Assembly (NCBI RefSeq): GCF_018687195.1
Contig: NZ_CP061321.1
Coordinates: 1,426,001 to 1,490,000, forward strand
Reading direction: 5' to 3'
DNA length: 64,000 nucleotides
Source of the DNA: Polynucleobacter sp. MWH-UH2A
GTDB lineage: Bacteria; Pseudomonadota; Gammaproteobacteria; Burkholderiales; Burkholderiaceae
The translations under genes and the position numbers were made by a program. Shown here piece after piece: positions 50,237-60,688 of this stretch (the stretch's first letter is position 1; every line of letters begins with the position of its first letter). The notes under the pieces are model-generated. The model did no database searches, was not told the DNA's origin, and worked only from the letters and a program-made list of their open reading frames with translations.

Positions 50237-51601
50237 TTAACTTAATTCTGCAGCTGCAGCGATCGCTTGATCAATTCGCTCCACAGGAATCGCTCTCAAG
50301 CCCATAATTTTTGCCTTTGGCATATTGGCTTTCGGAATGATGGCAACCGTAAATCCCAACTTTGCCGCTTCCTTGAGACGCTCTTGCCCACGCGGACATG
50401 GACGAATTTCTCCCGCTAAACCGACTTCGCCAAACACAATTAATTCTTTTGGTAATGCGCGATTGCGAATAGATGATTGAATCGCCAAAAGGACTGCTAA
50501 GTCAGCGGCTGGCTCAGAAATTTTTACACCACCTACCGCATTCAGAAATACGTCTTGATCAAAACAAGCCACACCTGCATGACGGTGTAAGACCGCCAAT
50601 AACATTGCTAAGCGCGCCTGCTCCAAACCCACAGCCAAGCGACGAGGGTTAGGCACATGTGCAGTATCCACCAGCGCCTGAATTTCGACCAGCAACGGTC
50701 TACTGCCTTCTTGCGTCACCAGCACACATGCACCAGGAACCATTTGCTCATGTTGTGATAAGAAAATCGCTGATGGGTTTGTCACTCCACGCAGCCCTTT
50801 CTCAGTCATTGCAAATACACCCAGTTCATTAACTGCGCCAAAGCGATTCTTGATAGAGCGAATTAAACGAAAAGAGGAATGGGTATCGCCTTCAAAGTAC
50901 AACACTGTATCCACAATGTGTTCAAGTACGCGTGGGCCAGCTAAATGACCATCTTTGGTGACATGACCTACCATCAGCACGCAAATACCACTCGCTTTAG
51001 CTGCTCTCGTTAACTGAGCCGCACACTCTCTTACCTGCGCCACCGATCCTGGTGCCGAGCTCAATACCTCTGAGTACAAAGTTTGAATGGAGTCCACCAC
51101 CAATACTTGTGGTTTAACGGTATCCATAATAGAAATCAGTTTCTCCAACTGAATCTCTGCCAATACTTCCAATTGCGGCGCATCTAAGGCGATTCGCTTT
51201 GCGCGCAAGGCAATTTGTGCGGCAGACTCTTCGCCACTACTGTAAAGAACATTCATGCCAGCAGCACTCATCTCTGCAAGGGCTTGCAATAGCAAAGTAG
51301 ATTTACCGATGCCAGGATCACCGCCCAGCAATACAACGCCACCAGGAACCAGTCCACCACCCAACACACGATCAAACTCCTCAACACCAGTGCTGAATCT
51401 TGGTAAATCTTCCGCTGTAATGGCAGAAAGTTTTTGTCTCGGTAAAGATTGTGCTAAGCCCTGAAACCGAGAATTTGAAGTTGACTCTGGCAAACCCTCT
51501 TCCATCGTATTCCAGGATTGGCATGATGGACATTGCCCCTGCCACTTCGCCGAAGTGCCGCCGCAAGACTGACAGATGAAGACTGTTTTTACTTTAGCCA
51601 A
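50237..51601 (-). CDS. radA: DNA repair protein RadA
   Basis: A 454-residue RecA-like ATPase that drives branch migration in recombination. The zinc finger is Cys10, Cys13, Cys24, Cys27. Walker A GGDPGIGKST is at 93-102. The RadA-specific KNRFG motif (about residue 257) and the C-terminal Lon-like domain with GEVGLAGEIRP are present. The gene ends 12 bases from the convergent prmB. Confidence 0.97.
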   Translation of the reverse strand: MAKVKTVFICQSCGGTSAKWQGQCPSCQSWNTMEEGLPESTSNSRFQGLAQSLPRQKLSAITAEDLPRFSTGVEEFDRVLGGGLVPGGVVLLGGDPGIGKSTLLLQALAEMSAAGMNVLYSSGEESAAQIALRAKRIALDAPQLEVLAEIQLEKLISIMDTVKPQVLVVDSIQTLYSEVLSSAPGSVAQVRECAAQLTRAAKASGICVLMVGHVTKDGHLAGPRVLEHIVDTVLYFEGDTHSSFRLIRSIKNRFGAVNELGVFAMTEKGLRGVTNPSAIFLSQHEQMVPGACVLVTQEGSRPLLVEIQALVDTAHVPNPRRLAVGLEQARLAMLLAVLHRHAGVACFDQDVFLNAVGGVKISEPAADLAVLLAIQSSIRNRALPKELIVFGEVGLAGEIRPCPRGQERLKEAAKLGFTVAIIPKANMPKAKIMGLRAIPVERIDQAIAAAAELS

Positions 51602-51637
51602 GGATGACCCAATGAAATATCAGAATAAATAAAAAAC

Positions 51638-52126
51638 TTAATCAAGTTGCGTGCCAGCTTTATTCTCTTGAGCGCGCTTGGGTGCATCTTTACGACGCCG
51701 CTCTAGATCTGCCGCCCTAGTAGCCGAGGCTTTTTGCTTTTCCTCAAACTCACGCTGATTATCAGCGCGTTCTGCAGCTTTTTCTGGGGAAGCACGCTCA
51801 GCAGCACGTTTTTGATCTTCTTGATCTTTAATGCTCTTACGCAGTTTGCGTTGCACCTCATGCAAAGCACGCTCTTGCTCACTGATAGGGTCAACTTCTT
51901 TACGATATTCAGCTCGTGCGCTACGCAAACAATAATTTACCCAGTAGTTCTGATAGCAATCAGTCTGCGCTTTACCCCAACGATACTTAGCCCAATCGCG
52001 TTGCAGCTCAAGCTCTTGCTCTATCTTATTTAACTGCTTCAACTCTACTTCTTCAGCTGGCGTGGCAAGCACCACTCCGCTGATAAAGCTAATCAGCCAA
52101 AAAATGGCAATAAAGAACTTGGTCAT
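51638..52126 (-). CDS. Secreted charged coiled-coil protein of unknown function
   Basis: A 162-residue protein with a signal peptide (MTKFFIAIFWLISFISGVVLA, cleaved near residue 22). The mature part is strongly charged and Lys/Arg/Glu-rich, predicted coiled coil from about residue 75. It has a pair of cysteines in TDCYQNYWVNYCLRSAR (about residues 56-67) that could form a disulfide in the periplasm. Low-complexity EKAAERAD / AAERAS repeats follow. No family function is recognised. It lies between kup and radA, on the same strand, 17 bases from kup. Confidence 0.7.
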   Translation of the reverse strand: MTKFFIAIFWLISFISGVVLATPAEEVELKQLNKIEQELELQRDWAKYRWGKAQTDCYQNYWVNYCLRSARAEYRKEVDPISEQERALHEVQRKLRKSIKDQEDQKRAAERASPEKAAERADNQREFEEKQKASATRAADLERRRKDAPKRAQENKAGTQLD

Positions 52127-52143
52127 TAAAGGAAGTTTTTCTC

Positions 52144-54087
52144 TTAAATCTCTACCTTAGCGCCTAGCTCAACTAAACGATTTGCTGGAATTCGGAAAAA
52201 ATCAGATGGTTTTGCGGCATTTTGCATCATCCAACTGAAAAGCTTTTCTCTCCACAAAGCCATACCTGGTGACGAAGACGGGACAATCGTATCGCGCGAA
52301 ATAAAGAAAGAGGTATCCATAACGTCAAAATGAATTCCTTCATGATCCTCGATCAACTTGAGCACATTATTAATATCCGGAGTTTCTTTAAATCCATGAA
52401 CAGCCCTTACCAAATACACGCCGCCGCCAAAATCTTTCATCGTGATGCGCTGATCATCATTCACATAAGGCACGTCCCAAGTGCTCAACTTCACAAAAAA
52501 GATCCGCTCATGCATCACTCGATTATGTTTTAAGTTGTGTAGCATCGCTACCGGAACATAGTCAACATGAGCCGTCAAAAAGATTGCAGTACCCTCAACT
52601 CGATGCGGTGGGTGAGCCAATAAACCTTGCACAAAAGCCTGCAAAGGAATTGATCCCTCAACCATTTTTGCGCGCAAAAGCTTTCGACCCCGATACCAGG
52701 TAATTAAACAAGTAAAAATTAGTAGGCCTAAAAATAATGGATACCAACCACCATCTTTGATTTTGATCAGGTTTGCGCTCCAGAAAGAAAAATCTAAAGT
52801 AAAAAATACGGATGTAAGCGCAATTACTAGAATTAAATTCATCTTCCATTCGCGATACATTACCACCGCAAGTAACACTGCAGTAATCATCATGGTCGAT
52901 GTCACTGAAATACCATAAGCAGCTGCTAAATTAACGGATGCTCTAAATTCGATAATGGTAATGACAACCATAAACAACAAAGCCCAGTTCACTACAGGCA
53001 CGTAAATCTGACCTTGCTCAGAGTCTGAGGTATGCATGATAGTCATGCGAGGCATAAAACCAAGGAGAATGGCTTGACTCACTAGCGAGTAGGCGCCTGA
53101 AATAACAGCTTGTGAAGCGATTACCGTTGCCGCCGTAGCTAGACCAACAACTGGCCACAAAGCCCACTCAGGAACCATCAAATAAAACGGGTTTGATGCA
53201 GCATCTGGATTAGAAAGTAGCAATGCGCCCTGACCTAAATAGTTAATTAACAAACTAGGCAGCACTACGAATAACCATGCATAACGAACTGGATTGCGGC
53301 CAAAATGCCCCATATCCAAATACAAAGCTTCCACCCCAGTTACAACCAACACTACTGCGCCCATCACAATGTAAGCAGTCGTGGGATGCAAGGAAACAAA
53401 ATAAACAGCATGCATCGGATTAATTGCGCCAATAATTTGCGGCGCAGCACCGATATTTATAACCCCTAAAATCGCGAGCACAATAAACCAGGCCAGAGTA
53501 ATTGGGCCGAAGAGTTTCCCAACAGCAGCGGTTCCAAATTTTTGAATTAAGAACAGCGCAATCAAAATGGTCAACGAAATCGGAATAATAAATCTATGTA
53601 AACTCGGTGTTGCGATCTCGATACCCTCAACAGCAGAGAGAACGGAAATAGCCGGGGTAATAACAGACTCACCTAGTAACATGCATGCGCCAAGCATGCC
53701 TAAAATCATTAAACAGAAATACGTTTTTGAGTCACTCTTATAGGAACGAAGGGCCAGAGCCATCAGAGAAAGCACGCCCCCCTCACCCTTGTTGTCTGCT
53801 CGCATAACAAATAATACGTATTTAAAAGTCACCACCAAAATCAGCGACCAAATCATCATGGCAATTACACCAAATAAAGCCTCCGGTGAAAATGCGATAC
53901 CATGCTGCGGATCAAAACACTCTTTAAGCGCATAAAGCGGGCTTGTGCCAATATCGCCAAATACAACACCAATGGCGGCGAGCATCACCGCACCCAAGTT
54001 GCCCTTTTTATGGTTGTTAGGGTCTTCTTGCAAATTAACCGGGTTTAATAGTGTTGAACTGGAAAACTCTGGATTGCTAATCGACAT
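52144..54087 (-). CDS. kup: Low-affinity potassium uptake protein Kup
   Basis: A 647-residue H+/K+ symporter of the KUP/HAK/KT family. The N-terminal [22 protein letters not shown] (about residues 35-56) is the family signature. About 12 membrane segments reach residue 450, followed by a cytosolic C-terminal domain of about 170 residues. Length fits bacterial Kup (about 620-650). It is divergent from the tRNA-fMet gene. Confidence 0.95.
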   Translation of the reverse strand: MSISNPEFSSSTLLNPVNLQEDPNNHKKGNLGAVMLAAIGVVFGDIGTSPLYALKECFDPQHGIAFSPEALFGVIAMMIWSLILVVTFKYVLFVMRADNKGEGGVLSLMALALRSYKSDSKTYFCLMILGMLGACMLLGESVITPAISVLSAVEGIEIATPSLHRFIIPISLTILIALFLIQKFGTAAVGKLFGPITLAWFIVLAILGVINIGAAPQIIGAINPMHAVYFVSLHPTTAYIVMGAVVLVVTGVEALYLDMGHFGRNPVRYAWLFVVLPSLLINYLGQGALLLSNPDAASNPFYLMVPEWALWPVVGLATAATVIASQAVISGAYSLVSQAILLGFMPRMTIMHTSDSEQGQIYVPVVNWALLFMVVITIIEFRASVNLAAAYGISVTSTMMITAVLLAVVMYREWKMNLILVIALTSVFFTLDFSFWSANLIKIKDGGWYPLFLGLLIFTCLITWYRGRKLLRAKMVEGSIPLQAFVQGLLAHPPHRVEGTAIFLTAHVDYVPVAMLHNLKHNRVMHERIFFVKLSTWDVPYVNDDQRITMKDFGGGVYLVRAVHGFKETPDINNVLKLIEDHEGIHFDVMDTSFFISRDTIVPSSSPGMALWREKLFSWMMQNAAKPSDFFRIPANRLVELGAKVEI

Positions 54088-54202
54088 TGCAGGCCTTTGG
54101 CTGTTTGTTGCGTGGCAATATGTTACTCCCTAAATAAGGTCGCCCCAAATGACTTTGAGCAAGCTAAAACCCTCATTTTTCCAGCATATATTAAAGAAAC
54201 AG

Positions 54203-54232
54203 TCGACATTGCAACGCAAAAAATGGTAGAAT
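54203..54232 (+). promoter_or_regulatory. Promoter of tRNA-fMet
   Basis: TCGACA (54203-54208) and TAGAAT (54227-54232) are separated by 18 bases, each one mismatch from the sigma-70 consensus. The tRNA begins 12 bases after the -10 box. Confidence 0.65.
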
Positions 54233-54244
54233 CACAGTCTCAGA

Positions 54245-54321
<77 letters not shown>

Positions 54322-54334
54322 AATATTACGTACT

Positions 54335-54366
54335 AAGCCCTTAATTTATAAGGGCTTTTTCTTTTT
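54335..54366 (+). terminator. Rho-independent terminator of tRNA-fMet
   Basis: AAGCCCTT (54335-54342) pairs with AAGGGCTT (54350-54357) around a 7-base AT loop, followed by TTTTTCTTTTT. The convergent comEC stop codon lies inside the loop region (54346). Confidence 0.9.
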
Positions 54367-56853
54367 ATCGGGACTAGTTTCGTGGCGATGCCATAAGCGC
54401 CTACTACTTGACCGCATAAACCAGCTCGAGTGCTCTGGGCCATTCTTAAAAAGCCACACTTGTGCGCCCGTGTTTGGGGTTTGGTGGAACGGGACCCCAA
54501 GACTTTCGTAGCGGGCTGTAACCGTAGGATGTGGATGCCCATACCGATTGCGATAACCATTTTGGGCAAAAGCAATATCCGGCTCTAACGCTTTTAGGAG
54601 CTCGGCAGATGAGGAGGTTTTGCTTCCATGATGTGGGGCCATGAAAATTATTTGTCGATTGCCAATCTCACCCAACATCTCTGCGTCTAAACGCTCGGTA
54701 ATTTCTGCTTCACCTTGACGCTCGACATCACCAGTCAGCCAAAACGAGTGACGTTTATTGCGTACCTCAAGAACACAACTCATTTCATTAGGCTTCATAG
54801 AGTATTGTTTTTGGAAATGAGTGGATTCATGTGGGTGCCAAATAAGAAACTCCACTCCATCCCAAATCCAACGTTGCTTATAGCGACAGGGAATGCTTGG
54901 AATTTTTCTTGCGCCTAAATTCAGCAGCAGCGGGTTGTCGATTGGTAGAGAACCCATCATTTCCCCAAAAGAAATATGCTTCAATAACGAAGCCGCCCCA
55001 CCCACATGATCACTATCACTATGGCTGATAACCATTCGGTCAATTTTGCTAATACCCCTGCCTCGAAGATAGGGCAATATCATTCGTTGCCCAGCATCAT
55101 CCCCTTTACCTTGTATAGGTCCAGTGTCATATAGCAATCGCTTATTAGCCGTTTCAATTAAGACCGAAGTGCCTTGCCCAATATCCAAAACGATCGCCCT
55201 AAACTCACCCAAACGTAAAGTGGCGTCATTCAAGCTTGACCAAGGAACAAAAAGCAATGCCGTTGGAACTAGCGCACATAACCTCAATCGCCAAGATGCT
55301 ATTAACTCACCTGGCTGTATGGCATAAACCATTCCCAAACCCGAGAACACTATTAGCCACCATGCAGGTTGATTTGACCAAACTACCGCCCAATCCCAAT
55401 TTGCCATCCACTCGAGGAGAACTGCTAAATACTCCATCACTATGTGCGCTGGCCATAAAAGCCACTTACCCAAAAACTCTGGCAGTAATGCTCCAGCAAT
55501 AGCTAAAGGTGTAACGATGTAACTTACGACAGGAATAGCAAAAGCGTTTGCCAATGGTGAGACTACCGAAACCTGATAAAACCAAAATAACGTTATTGGC
55601 AACAATGCAATTGTCACTACAGCCTGTACTCGACAAGCTTCTCGGCATGCTTGCAAGAATCGCGACGTCCAAGGAGCCTCCAACTCCTTGCCCGTTGGAA
55701 TGCCCAGCAACCCCGAAGAATCTTTCATGGCATATAAGATAGCCGCCACTGCCCCAAACGATAGCCAAAAGCCTGGCGTATAAGGCGCCATCGGATCAAT
55801 CAACAAAACAAATACAAGTGCCCACCACCAAATATCAAATGATCTTGGATTTCTGCCGGTCCATAAGGCAAAGGCAACTACCCCAACCATGTACATGGTT
55901 CTTTGAGCCGGTATCTGGAATCCAGCTAGCCATGCATAAATAAATGCCGTCAAAAATCCTGATAGCGCTGCTACCTTGCTAACGGGAAACAGCAGTGGCA
56001 AAGATCTACGTCTCCAACAGAATGCCGCTAAAGTTGCCCCAACACCAGCTAGCATCGTGACATGCAGTCCTGATATTGAAATCAAATGTCCAATTCCAGT
56101 TGCGTTAAATACAGTCCAGTCTTCTTGATGAATCGCGTTTTGATCTCCCATGACTAAAGCAACAATCACACCTGCGTATTGCGAATTTGGTGGAAGCGCC
56201 GACTGAATTTTTTTACGAAGCTTGTAGCGGGCTAACTCCATTTGTAATTCAAACTCACTTAGACCAATGTCTTTAGTTAGCATTAATTCGCCTGATTTAA
56301 TTGATCCGCTGGCGCCATAGTTTTGATGAAAGGACCAGCGCTCAAAGTCAAACGTATGGGGATTCAGAGACCCATAAGGTCTTTTAAGTTTCACCTTCAA
56401 TTTCCAGCGTTGTCCAGGGATAATTTCTGGGATTTGCTGCTGACTTCTCCAAGCGGGCTGCCAACTAAGGTAGATTTGCTTTGGAAATTGCGCTCCCCTC
56501 TCACCCTTGAAAAGCATGCTGTCAACTTCAAACGCGAACTTTGCCCCAGTAATCCCACCCTGAGGCAATCTAATTACCCTACCCTCAATACTGAGCTCTT
56601 CTCCTTCTAGCTCCTGCGCAAGAATATTCTTCAGGCGGTTGTCAGCATAATTTGCATTCCATGCAAAACCCAGAAAGAACGCCAATATACATACGAAGAC
56701 ATGTCGGATCCTCGATACCCCAGAAAATCCATAGATCAGAAATATGCACAGCAAACTAGCGGCAACACAGATCCATTGCCATTGCGATGGCACCTGCGGC
56801 AAAAGAAAAAGGAGTAATCCCCCGGCAATAAATGCCGTAATTGCTAAGCGCAA
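54346..56853 (-). CDS. comEC: ComEC/Rec2 DNA uptake channel protein
   Basis: An 835-residue protein for transport of single-stranded DNA across the inner membrane in natural transformation. An N-terminal DUF4131 region with two or three membrane segments is followed by the ComEC/Rec2 membrane core (VMGDQNAIHQEDW; GIGHLISISGLHVTM near residue 255), then a C-terminal metallo-beta-lactamase-like domain: VLDIGQGTSVLIE, YDTGP, SHSDSDHVGGA and APHHGS. The start is a TTG at 56853, with no clear ribosome binding site, 4 bases after the tatD stop. Full length, so competence is plausible. Confidence 0.92.
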   Translation of the reverse strand: MRLAITAFIAGGLLLFLLPQVPSQWQWICVAASLLCIFLIYGFSGVSRIRHVFVCILAFFLGFAWNANYADNRLKNILAQELEGEELSIEGRVIRLPQGGITGAKFAFEVDSMLFKGERGAQFPKQIYLSWQPAWRSQQQIPEIIPGQRWKLKVKLKRPYGSLNPHTFDFERWSFHQNYGASGSIKSGELMLTKDIGLSEFELQMELARYKLRKKIQSALPPNSQYAGVIVALVMGDQNAIHQEDWTVFNATGIGHLISISGLHVTMLAGVGATLAAFCWRRRSLPLLFPVSKVAALSGFLTAFIYAWLAGFQIPAQRTMYMVGVVAFALWTGRNPRSFDIWWWALVFVLLIDPMAPYTPGFWLSFGAVAAILYAMKDSSGLLGIPTGKELEAPWTSRFLQACREACRVQAVVTIALLPITLFWFYQVSVVSPLANAFAIPVVSYIVTPLAIAGALLPEFLGKWLLWPAHIVMEYLAVLLEWMANWDWAVVWSNQPAWWLIVFSGLGMVYAIQPGELIASWRLRLCALVPTALLFVPWSSLNDATLRLGEFRAIVLDIGQGTSVLIETANKRLLYDTGPIQGKGDDAGQRMILPYLRGRGISKIDRMVISHSDSDHVGGAASLLKHISFGEMMGSLPIDNPLLLNLGARKIPSIPCRYKQRWIWDGVEFLIWHPHESTHFQKQYSMKPNEMSCVLEVRNKRHSFWLTGDVERQGEAEITERLDAEMLGEIGNRQIIFMAPHHGSKTSSSAELLKALEPDIAFAQNGYRNRYGHPHPTVTARYESLGVPFHQTPNTGAQVWLFKNGPEHSSWFMRSSSRRLWHRHETSPDKKKKPL

Positions 56854-56857
56854 GGAT

Positions 56858-57694
56858 TTAAGGGGAGACAGTTAGGTTTGGATTATTGGCGCAGAGTGCC
56901 GACCAACGAGGCAAAGCTTGCATGACATTACGCCACACCGCAGAAGCAAAATCAGCATCATTTACACCACGAATAGCTGCAAGCTCCCTAGCAATTCTAG
57001 GCAAAAATGCCGGCTCATTGAATGCTAATTTTTCCGCTTTTAGCCAAGCAGGCGGAATATCTGGTGCATCCGTTTCCGTAACAATGCTATCAAGCGGCAA
57101 TTCTTTGATGAGTCTACGAATCTGCAATGCACGTTCATACGTTGCCGCCCCACCAAAGCCTAACTTGAAACCAAGCTCGATAAATTGCTCGGCCTGCTGA
57201 AAGCTACCATTAAATGCATGCGCAATACCACCAGGAATTTTTCGACGTCGCAACGCTTTCAATATGGCGTCTTGCGAACGACGCACATGCAAAATTACAG
57301 ACAATTGGAATTGCTCAGCCAAATCTAGCTGAGCATGAAAAAAGTGTTCTTGCTTATGGGGATCTAATCCTTCAACGAAGTAATCCAAACCAATTTCACC
57401 AATACCAACAAATCTAGTGTCGGCGAGTGCTTCGTTTATATGATCTTCTAGTACATCGAGATCGCCTCCATGGGCTTGATTGGTATACAAAGGATGAATA
57501 CCGAGCGTATACACCAACCCAGGAATCTCATTGCCATATTGCGAAGCCAACATTCGTACACTCTGCGAGTCCGCCGCTTTGACTGCAGGCAACAGAATGG
57601 CAGATACATTATTTTCTTTCGCAGAGTCGATGATCGACGCTAACGATGAAGAAAACTCAGGCGCATCTAAATGGCAGTGCGTATCAATCCACAT
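56858..57694 (-). CDS. TatD-family metal-dependent hydrolase
   Basis: The ATG at 57694 (MWIDTHCHLDAPEF) is chosen, with GAGG 8 bases upstream; a longer frame lies inside lolD. The 278-residue product is a TIM-barrel amidohydrolase with DTHCHLD (metal-binding His residues), GEIGLDYF (catalytic Glu), and TETDAPDIPP near the C-terminus. TatD proteins are 3'-5' DNases or RNA-quality nucleases. It is between comEC and lolD on the same strand. Confidence 0.92.
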   Translation of the reverse strand: MWIDTHCHLDAPEFSSSLASIIDSAKENNVSAILLPAVKAADSQSVRMLASQYGNEIPGLVYTLGIHPLYTNQAHGGDLDVLEDHINEALADTRFVGIGEIGLDYFVEGLDPHKQEHFFHAQLDLAEQFQLSVILHVRRSQDAILKALRRRKIPGGIAHAFNGSFQQAEQFIELGFKLGFGGAATYERALQIRRLIKELPLDSIVTETDAPDIPPAWLKAEKLAFNEPAFLPRIARELAAIRGVNDADFASAVWRNVMQALPRWSALCANNPNLTVSP

Positions 57695-57704
57695 GGGAGC
57701 GACC

Positions 57705-58400
57705 TCACTGCGCAAAAGTTTTGAGTACCCCACGCTCTAAGTGCAAAATACGATCGCATCGTTGAGCACGAACCGGATCATGCGTCACAATGACAAAAGA
57801 AGTGCCTTGTTCGCGCGCGATATCTAACATCAAATCAAATACACCATCAGCCGTTTCAGCATCTAAATTTCCCGTAGGTTCATCAGCCAATACACAGCTA
57901 GGATTACCTACCAATGCTCTAGCTACTGCAACACGCTGACGCTCTCCACCGGATAACTCTGCAGGTATATGGAGTTCGCGTTTGGCTAAGCCAACTGCTT
58001 TGAGCATCTGACTTGCGCGATCCATCGACTCTTCGTTACTTAAGCCCCGGATTCGAAGCAGTAAGGCAACATTCTCTACTGCACTAAATTCATCCAAGAG
58101 GTGATGAAATTGATAAATGAAACCTAAATTCCGGTTGCGCAGTTGATCTAGCTTGGAAACTGAAAGTCGATTGATATCTTCGCCACCAAGAAAGACAGAA
58201 CCAGCGCTTGGGGTATCCAAACCACCCAAAAGATGAAGTAAGGTGCTTTTTCCTGAGCCGGACGAGCCTACAATGGCGACCTTTTCCGAATTCGCCACAC
58301 TCAAATCCACTGCTTTCAGCACTTCAACAGCGGTTGGGCCTTGGCCATAAGTTTTAGCCAAACCTTTGGCTAGCAATACAGGTGTATTTAGATTACTCAT
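57705..58400 (-). CDS. lolD: Lipoprotein-releasing system ATPase LolD
   Basis: A 231-residue ABC ATPase that energises lipoprotein release from the inner membrane. Walker A GSSGSGKS is at 45-52. The LolD-specific [18 protein letters not shown], signature [15 protein letters not shown] and Walker [13 protein letters not shown] are present. It overlaps the permease gene by 8 bases, showing translational coupling. Confidence 0.95.
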   Translation of the reverse strand: MSNLNTPVLLAKGLAKTYGQGPTAVEVLKAVDLSVANSEKVAIVGSSGSGKSTLLHLLGGLDTPSAGSVFLGGEDINRLSVSKLDQLRNRNLGFIYQFHHLLDEFSAVENVALLLRIRGLSNEESMDRASQMLKAVGLAKRELHIPAELSGGERQRVAVARALVGNPSCVLADEPTGNLDAETADGVFDLMLDIAREQGTSFVIVTHDPVRAQRCDRILHLERGVLKTFAQ

Positions 58401-59655
58401 AGCGCAGCGCCTCCGCTGGCTTAATCTTCGCAGCGCGACGACTTGGATACAAGGTTGCTAATACCGACAAACCAAAAGCCATCAATCCAACTGTAACTAC
58501 ATCGCCCATACGCACATCCGATGGCAACTCGCTAATAAAGTACACCTCACGTGGCAAGAACCGCACACGGAAAATTGCCTCAATTGCTGGAACGATGACA
58601 TCAATATTGCAGGCAATCAACAAACCGAGACCCACACCTGCAAGCGATCCCATTAAACCAATTGCCAAGCCCTGAACTAAAAAGATGCGTTGTATCAATC
58701 CTGGGCTGGCGCCCATGGTTCTCAAAATGGCAATATCAGCCTGTTTCTCATTTACTGTCATCACTAATGTAGAAACTAAATTAAATGCAGCCACAGCAAT
58801 AATGAGCGTCAAGATGATGAACATCATCTTCTTTTCAGTTTGAACCGCGGCAAACCAATTGCGATTAGATCGAGACCAGTCTGTAACCCACAAAGCCTGG
58901 GGAACTACCGCAGCCAGCTCAGCCGCAACTTCAGGGGCACGCTGCATATCGTCCACTTTGATACGTAAACCGGATGGGTCATGTAAACGTAACAAGGCAG
59001 CAGCATCTTTCCAGTGCATGATGGCTAAAGAGCTGTCATATTCATAATGACCGCTATCGACAATACCCACCACTTGAAGCGTGCGCATTCTGGGCATCGC
59101 ACCGGCTGGAGTGAGGTCGCTTTCGGGAACAATTAAATTAATTCGATCGCCAATGCGTGCGCCAACAATCGATGCTAATTGCGCCCCTAAAGCAACACTA
59201 AAACTACCTGGCTGAAGATCATTAATATTTCCAGCAATGAATTGCCTTGGAAGATCGGAAACCTTTCCTTCCTCGCCTGGAGAGATCCCCCGAATGGCAA
59301 CGCCGCGCATAACGTTATCGCGAGTTAATAGCCCTTGAGAACTCACCATCGGAGCGACCCCAACTACGTGAGGCTCTTTAGCGAGTTTTAAGGAAAGCGC
59401 TTCCCAATTAGCCAAACCATCTGGTGCAGTAATTTCTACATGCGAAAGTACGGATAACATACGATCTCGCACTTCCTTCTGAAAGCCATTCATGACCGAG
59501 AGGACCACAATTAAGGAAGCGACACCCAAGGCAATGCCAGCGGTAGAAATTCCAGAAATAAAGGATAAAAAGCCGTCCCGCTTACCAACCGCCTTTCGAC
59601 GTTTCGAACGGGTGTAGCGTAAGCCAATTTCTAGGTCGATCGGAAATCTCAACAT
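58393..59655 (-). CDS. Lipoprotein-releasing ABC transporter permease (LolC/LolE-like)
   Basis: A 420-residue protein from the ATG at 59655 (a GTG lies two codons earlier). It has four membrane segments: one at about residues 22-45 and three in the C-terminal 150 residues, with a large periplasmic domain between them. The opening [17 protein letters not shown] is the LolC/E signature, and the end [14 protein letters not shown] is the family's. Only one such gene is present next to lolD. The partner permease is not in this window. Confidence 0.92.
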   Translation of the reverse strand: MLRFPIDLEIGLRYTRSKRRKAVGKRDGFLSFISGISTAGIALGVASLIVVLSVMNGFQKEVRDRMLSVLSHVEITAPDGLANWEALSLKLAKEPHVVGVAPMVSSQGLLTRDNVMRGVAIRGISPGEEGKVSDLPRQFIAGNINDLQPGSFSVALGAQLASIVGARIGDRINLIVPESDLTPAGAMPRMRTLQVVGIVDSGHYEYDSSLAIMHWKDAAALLRLHDPSGLRIKVDDMQRAPEVAAELAAVVPQALWVTDWSRSNRNWFAAVQTEKKMMFIILTLIIAVAAFNLVSTLVMTVNEKQADIAILRTMGASPGLIQRIFLVQGLAIGLMGSLAGVGLGLLIACNIDVIVPAIEAIFRVRFLPREVYFISELPSDVRMGDVVTVGLMAFGLSVLATLYPSRRAAKIKPAEALRYE

Positions 59656-59701
59656 AGCCACAGTTTAGACAATTGCAAGGACAAACCAATGGATTCTCCA
59701 A

Positions 59702-60688
59702 ATGCCACCTAAAATTAAGGAAATGACTCAGAATTCAGCCCTCCACCAAAATACCCAAGGTCAGCCTAAACGCTTCACCCTGATGCTAACGGGAGAGGAT
59801 GTATTGGATGAACAAGGCGGCGATCAAGCCCACCAAGGATTACCGCATGAGCGGTTTCTTCTTGGCGATAAAGTGCCCTCTGCGCCCATCCTTCTATTGG
59901 GTCAATCCTCTTTGAGCGTGGATCCCAATCAAGAAATCGCTTGCTTACAGCCAGTTCATTTGCATGCTACTCGCGACCATCTGATTTTGATGGGTCAGAA
60001 TCAGATTGATCTGACCGAATCTGAATCAATCCAATTACTGAATGCAGCACTACCCCTGCTTGAGGAAGACTTTGAGCATTCCCTACTGTTTCAGAATCAA
60101 CATTATTGGTTTATTCCTGCTGGACCATTTAGCAAGTTGGCTACTTACAGTGTTGACCAAGCACAAGGTCGCAATATTGACTGGTGGATGCCACATGACA
60201 CGCATGAGCCAGGCATCGCGAAGCGTTGGCGTAAATTACAAAATGAAATTCAAATGCTTTGGCATATTGATAAGGTAAATGAAGAACGCCAAGCCAGAGG
60301 TTTTCCCAGCATCAACTCCATTTGGATTAGTGGCATTGGCAGGTTGAATGATGTCAAAGCACCGCCAGCACTTATGCGGGCAAGCAAGATTTATGGGCAA
60401 CACCTCCTACTATCAGGACTTGCAAAATTTTGCGGCATCCCATCTAGTCCATCCCCCTCTATAGAGAAGCTTGCAGGCGCTTTTGCTTGGCTAGAAAATC
60501 CAGAAATACTTTGGCCTCAATTGGTTAATCAATTACTGAATAAACAACTAGATGAAGTGATGATGATTGATTTCCCTAATGGGAAAACTCGAGAGAGAAT
60601 ATTGACTATCCGTGATATTCAGAAGAAATCCTGGATGCCTTGGAAAAAGCCACCCCTCCTTACTTGGAATACCCTAATTCAATCGTGA
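59702..60688 (+). CDS. RpfE-type conserved protein of unknown function
   Basis: From the ATG at 59702 the protein has 328 residues; an ATG at 59723 (MTQNSALHQ) with AAGGAA just before it is an alternative. It is predicted soluble. The sequence resembles the RpfE-type proteins encoded just upstream of recJ in beta- and gammaproteobacteria, named after the Xanthomonas rpf region; the biochemical role is not established. Blocks include PVHLHATRDHLILM, RWRKLQNEIQMLWH and SIWISGIGRL. It ends overlapping the recJ start. Confidence 0.65.
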   Translation: MPPKIKEMTQNSALHQNTQGQPKRFTLMLTGEDVLDEQGGDQAHQGLPHERFLLGDKVPSAPILLLGQSSLSVDPNQEIACLQPVHLHATRDHLILMGQNQIDLTESESIQLLNAALPLLEEDFEHSLLFQNQHYWFIPAGPFSKLATYSVDQAQGRNIDWWMPHDTHEPGIAKRWRKLQNEIQMLWHIDKVNEERQARGFPSINSIWISGIGRLNDVKAPPALMRASKIYGQHLLLSGLAKFCGIPSSPSPSIEKLAGAFAWLENPEILWPQLVNQLLNKQLDEVMMIDFPNGKTRERILTIRDIQKKSWMPWKKPPLLTWNTLIQS

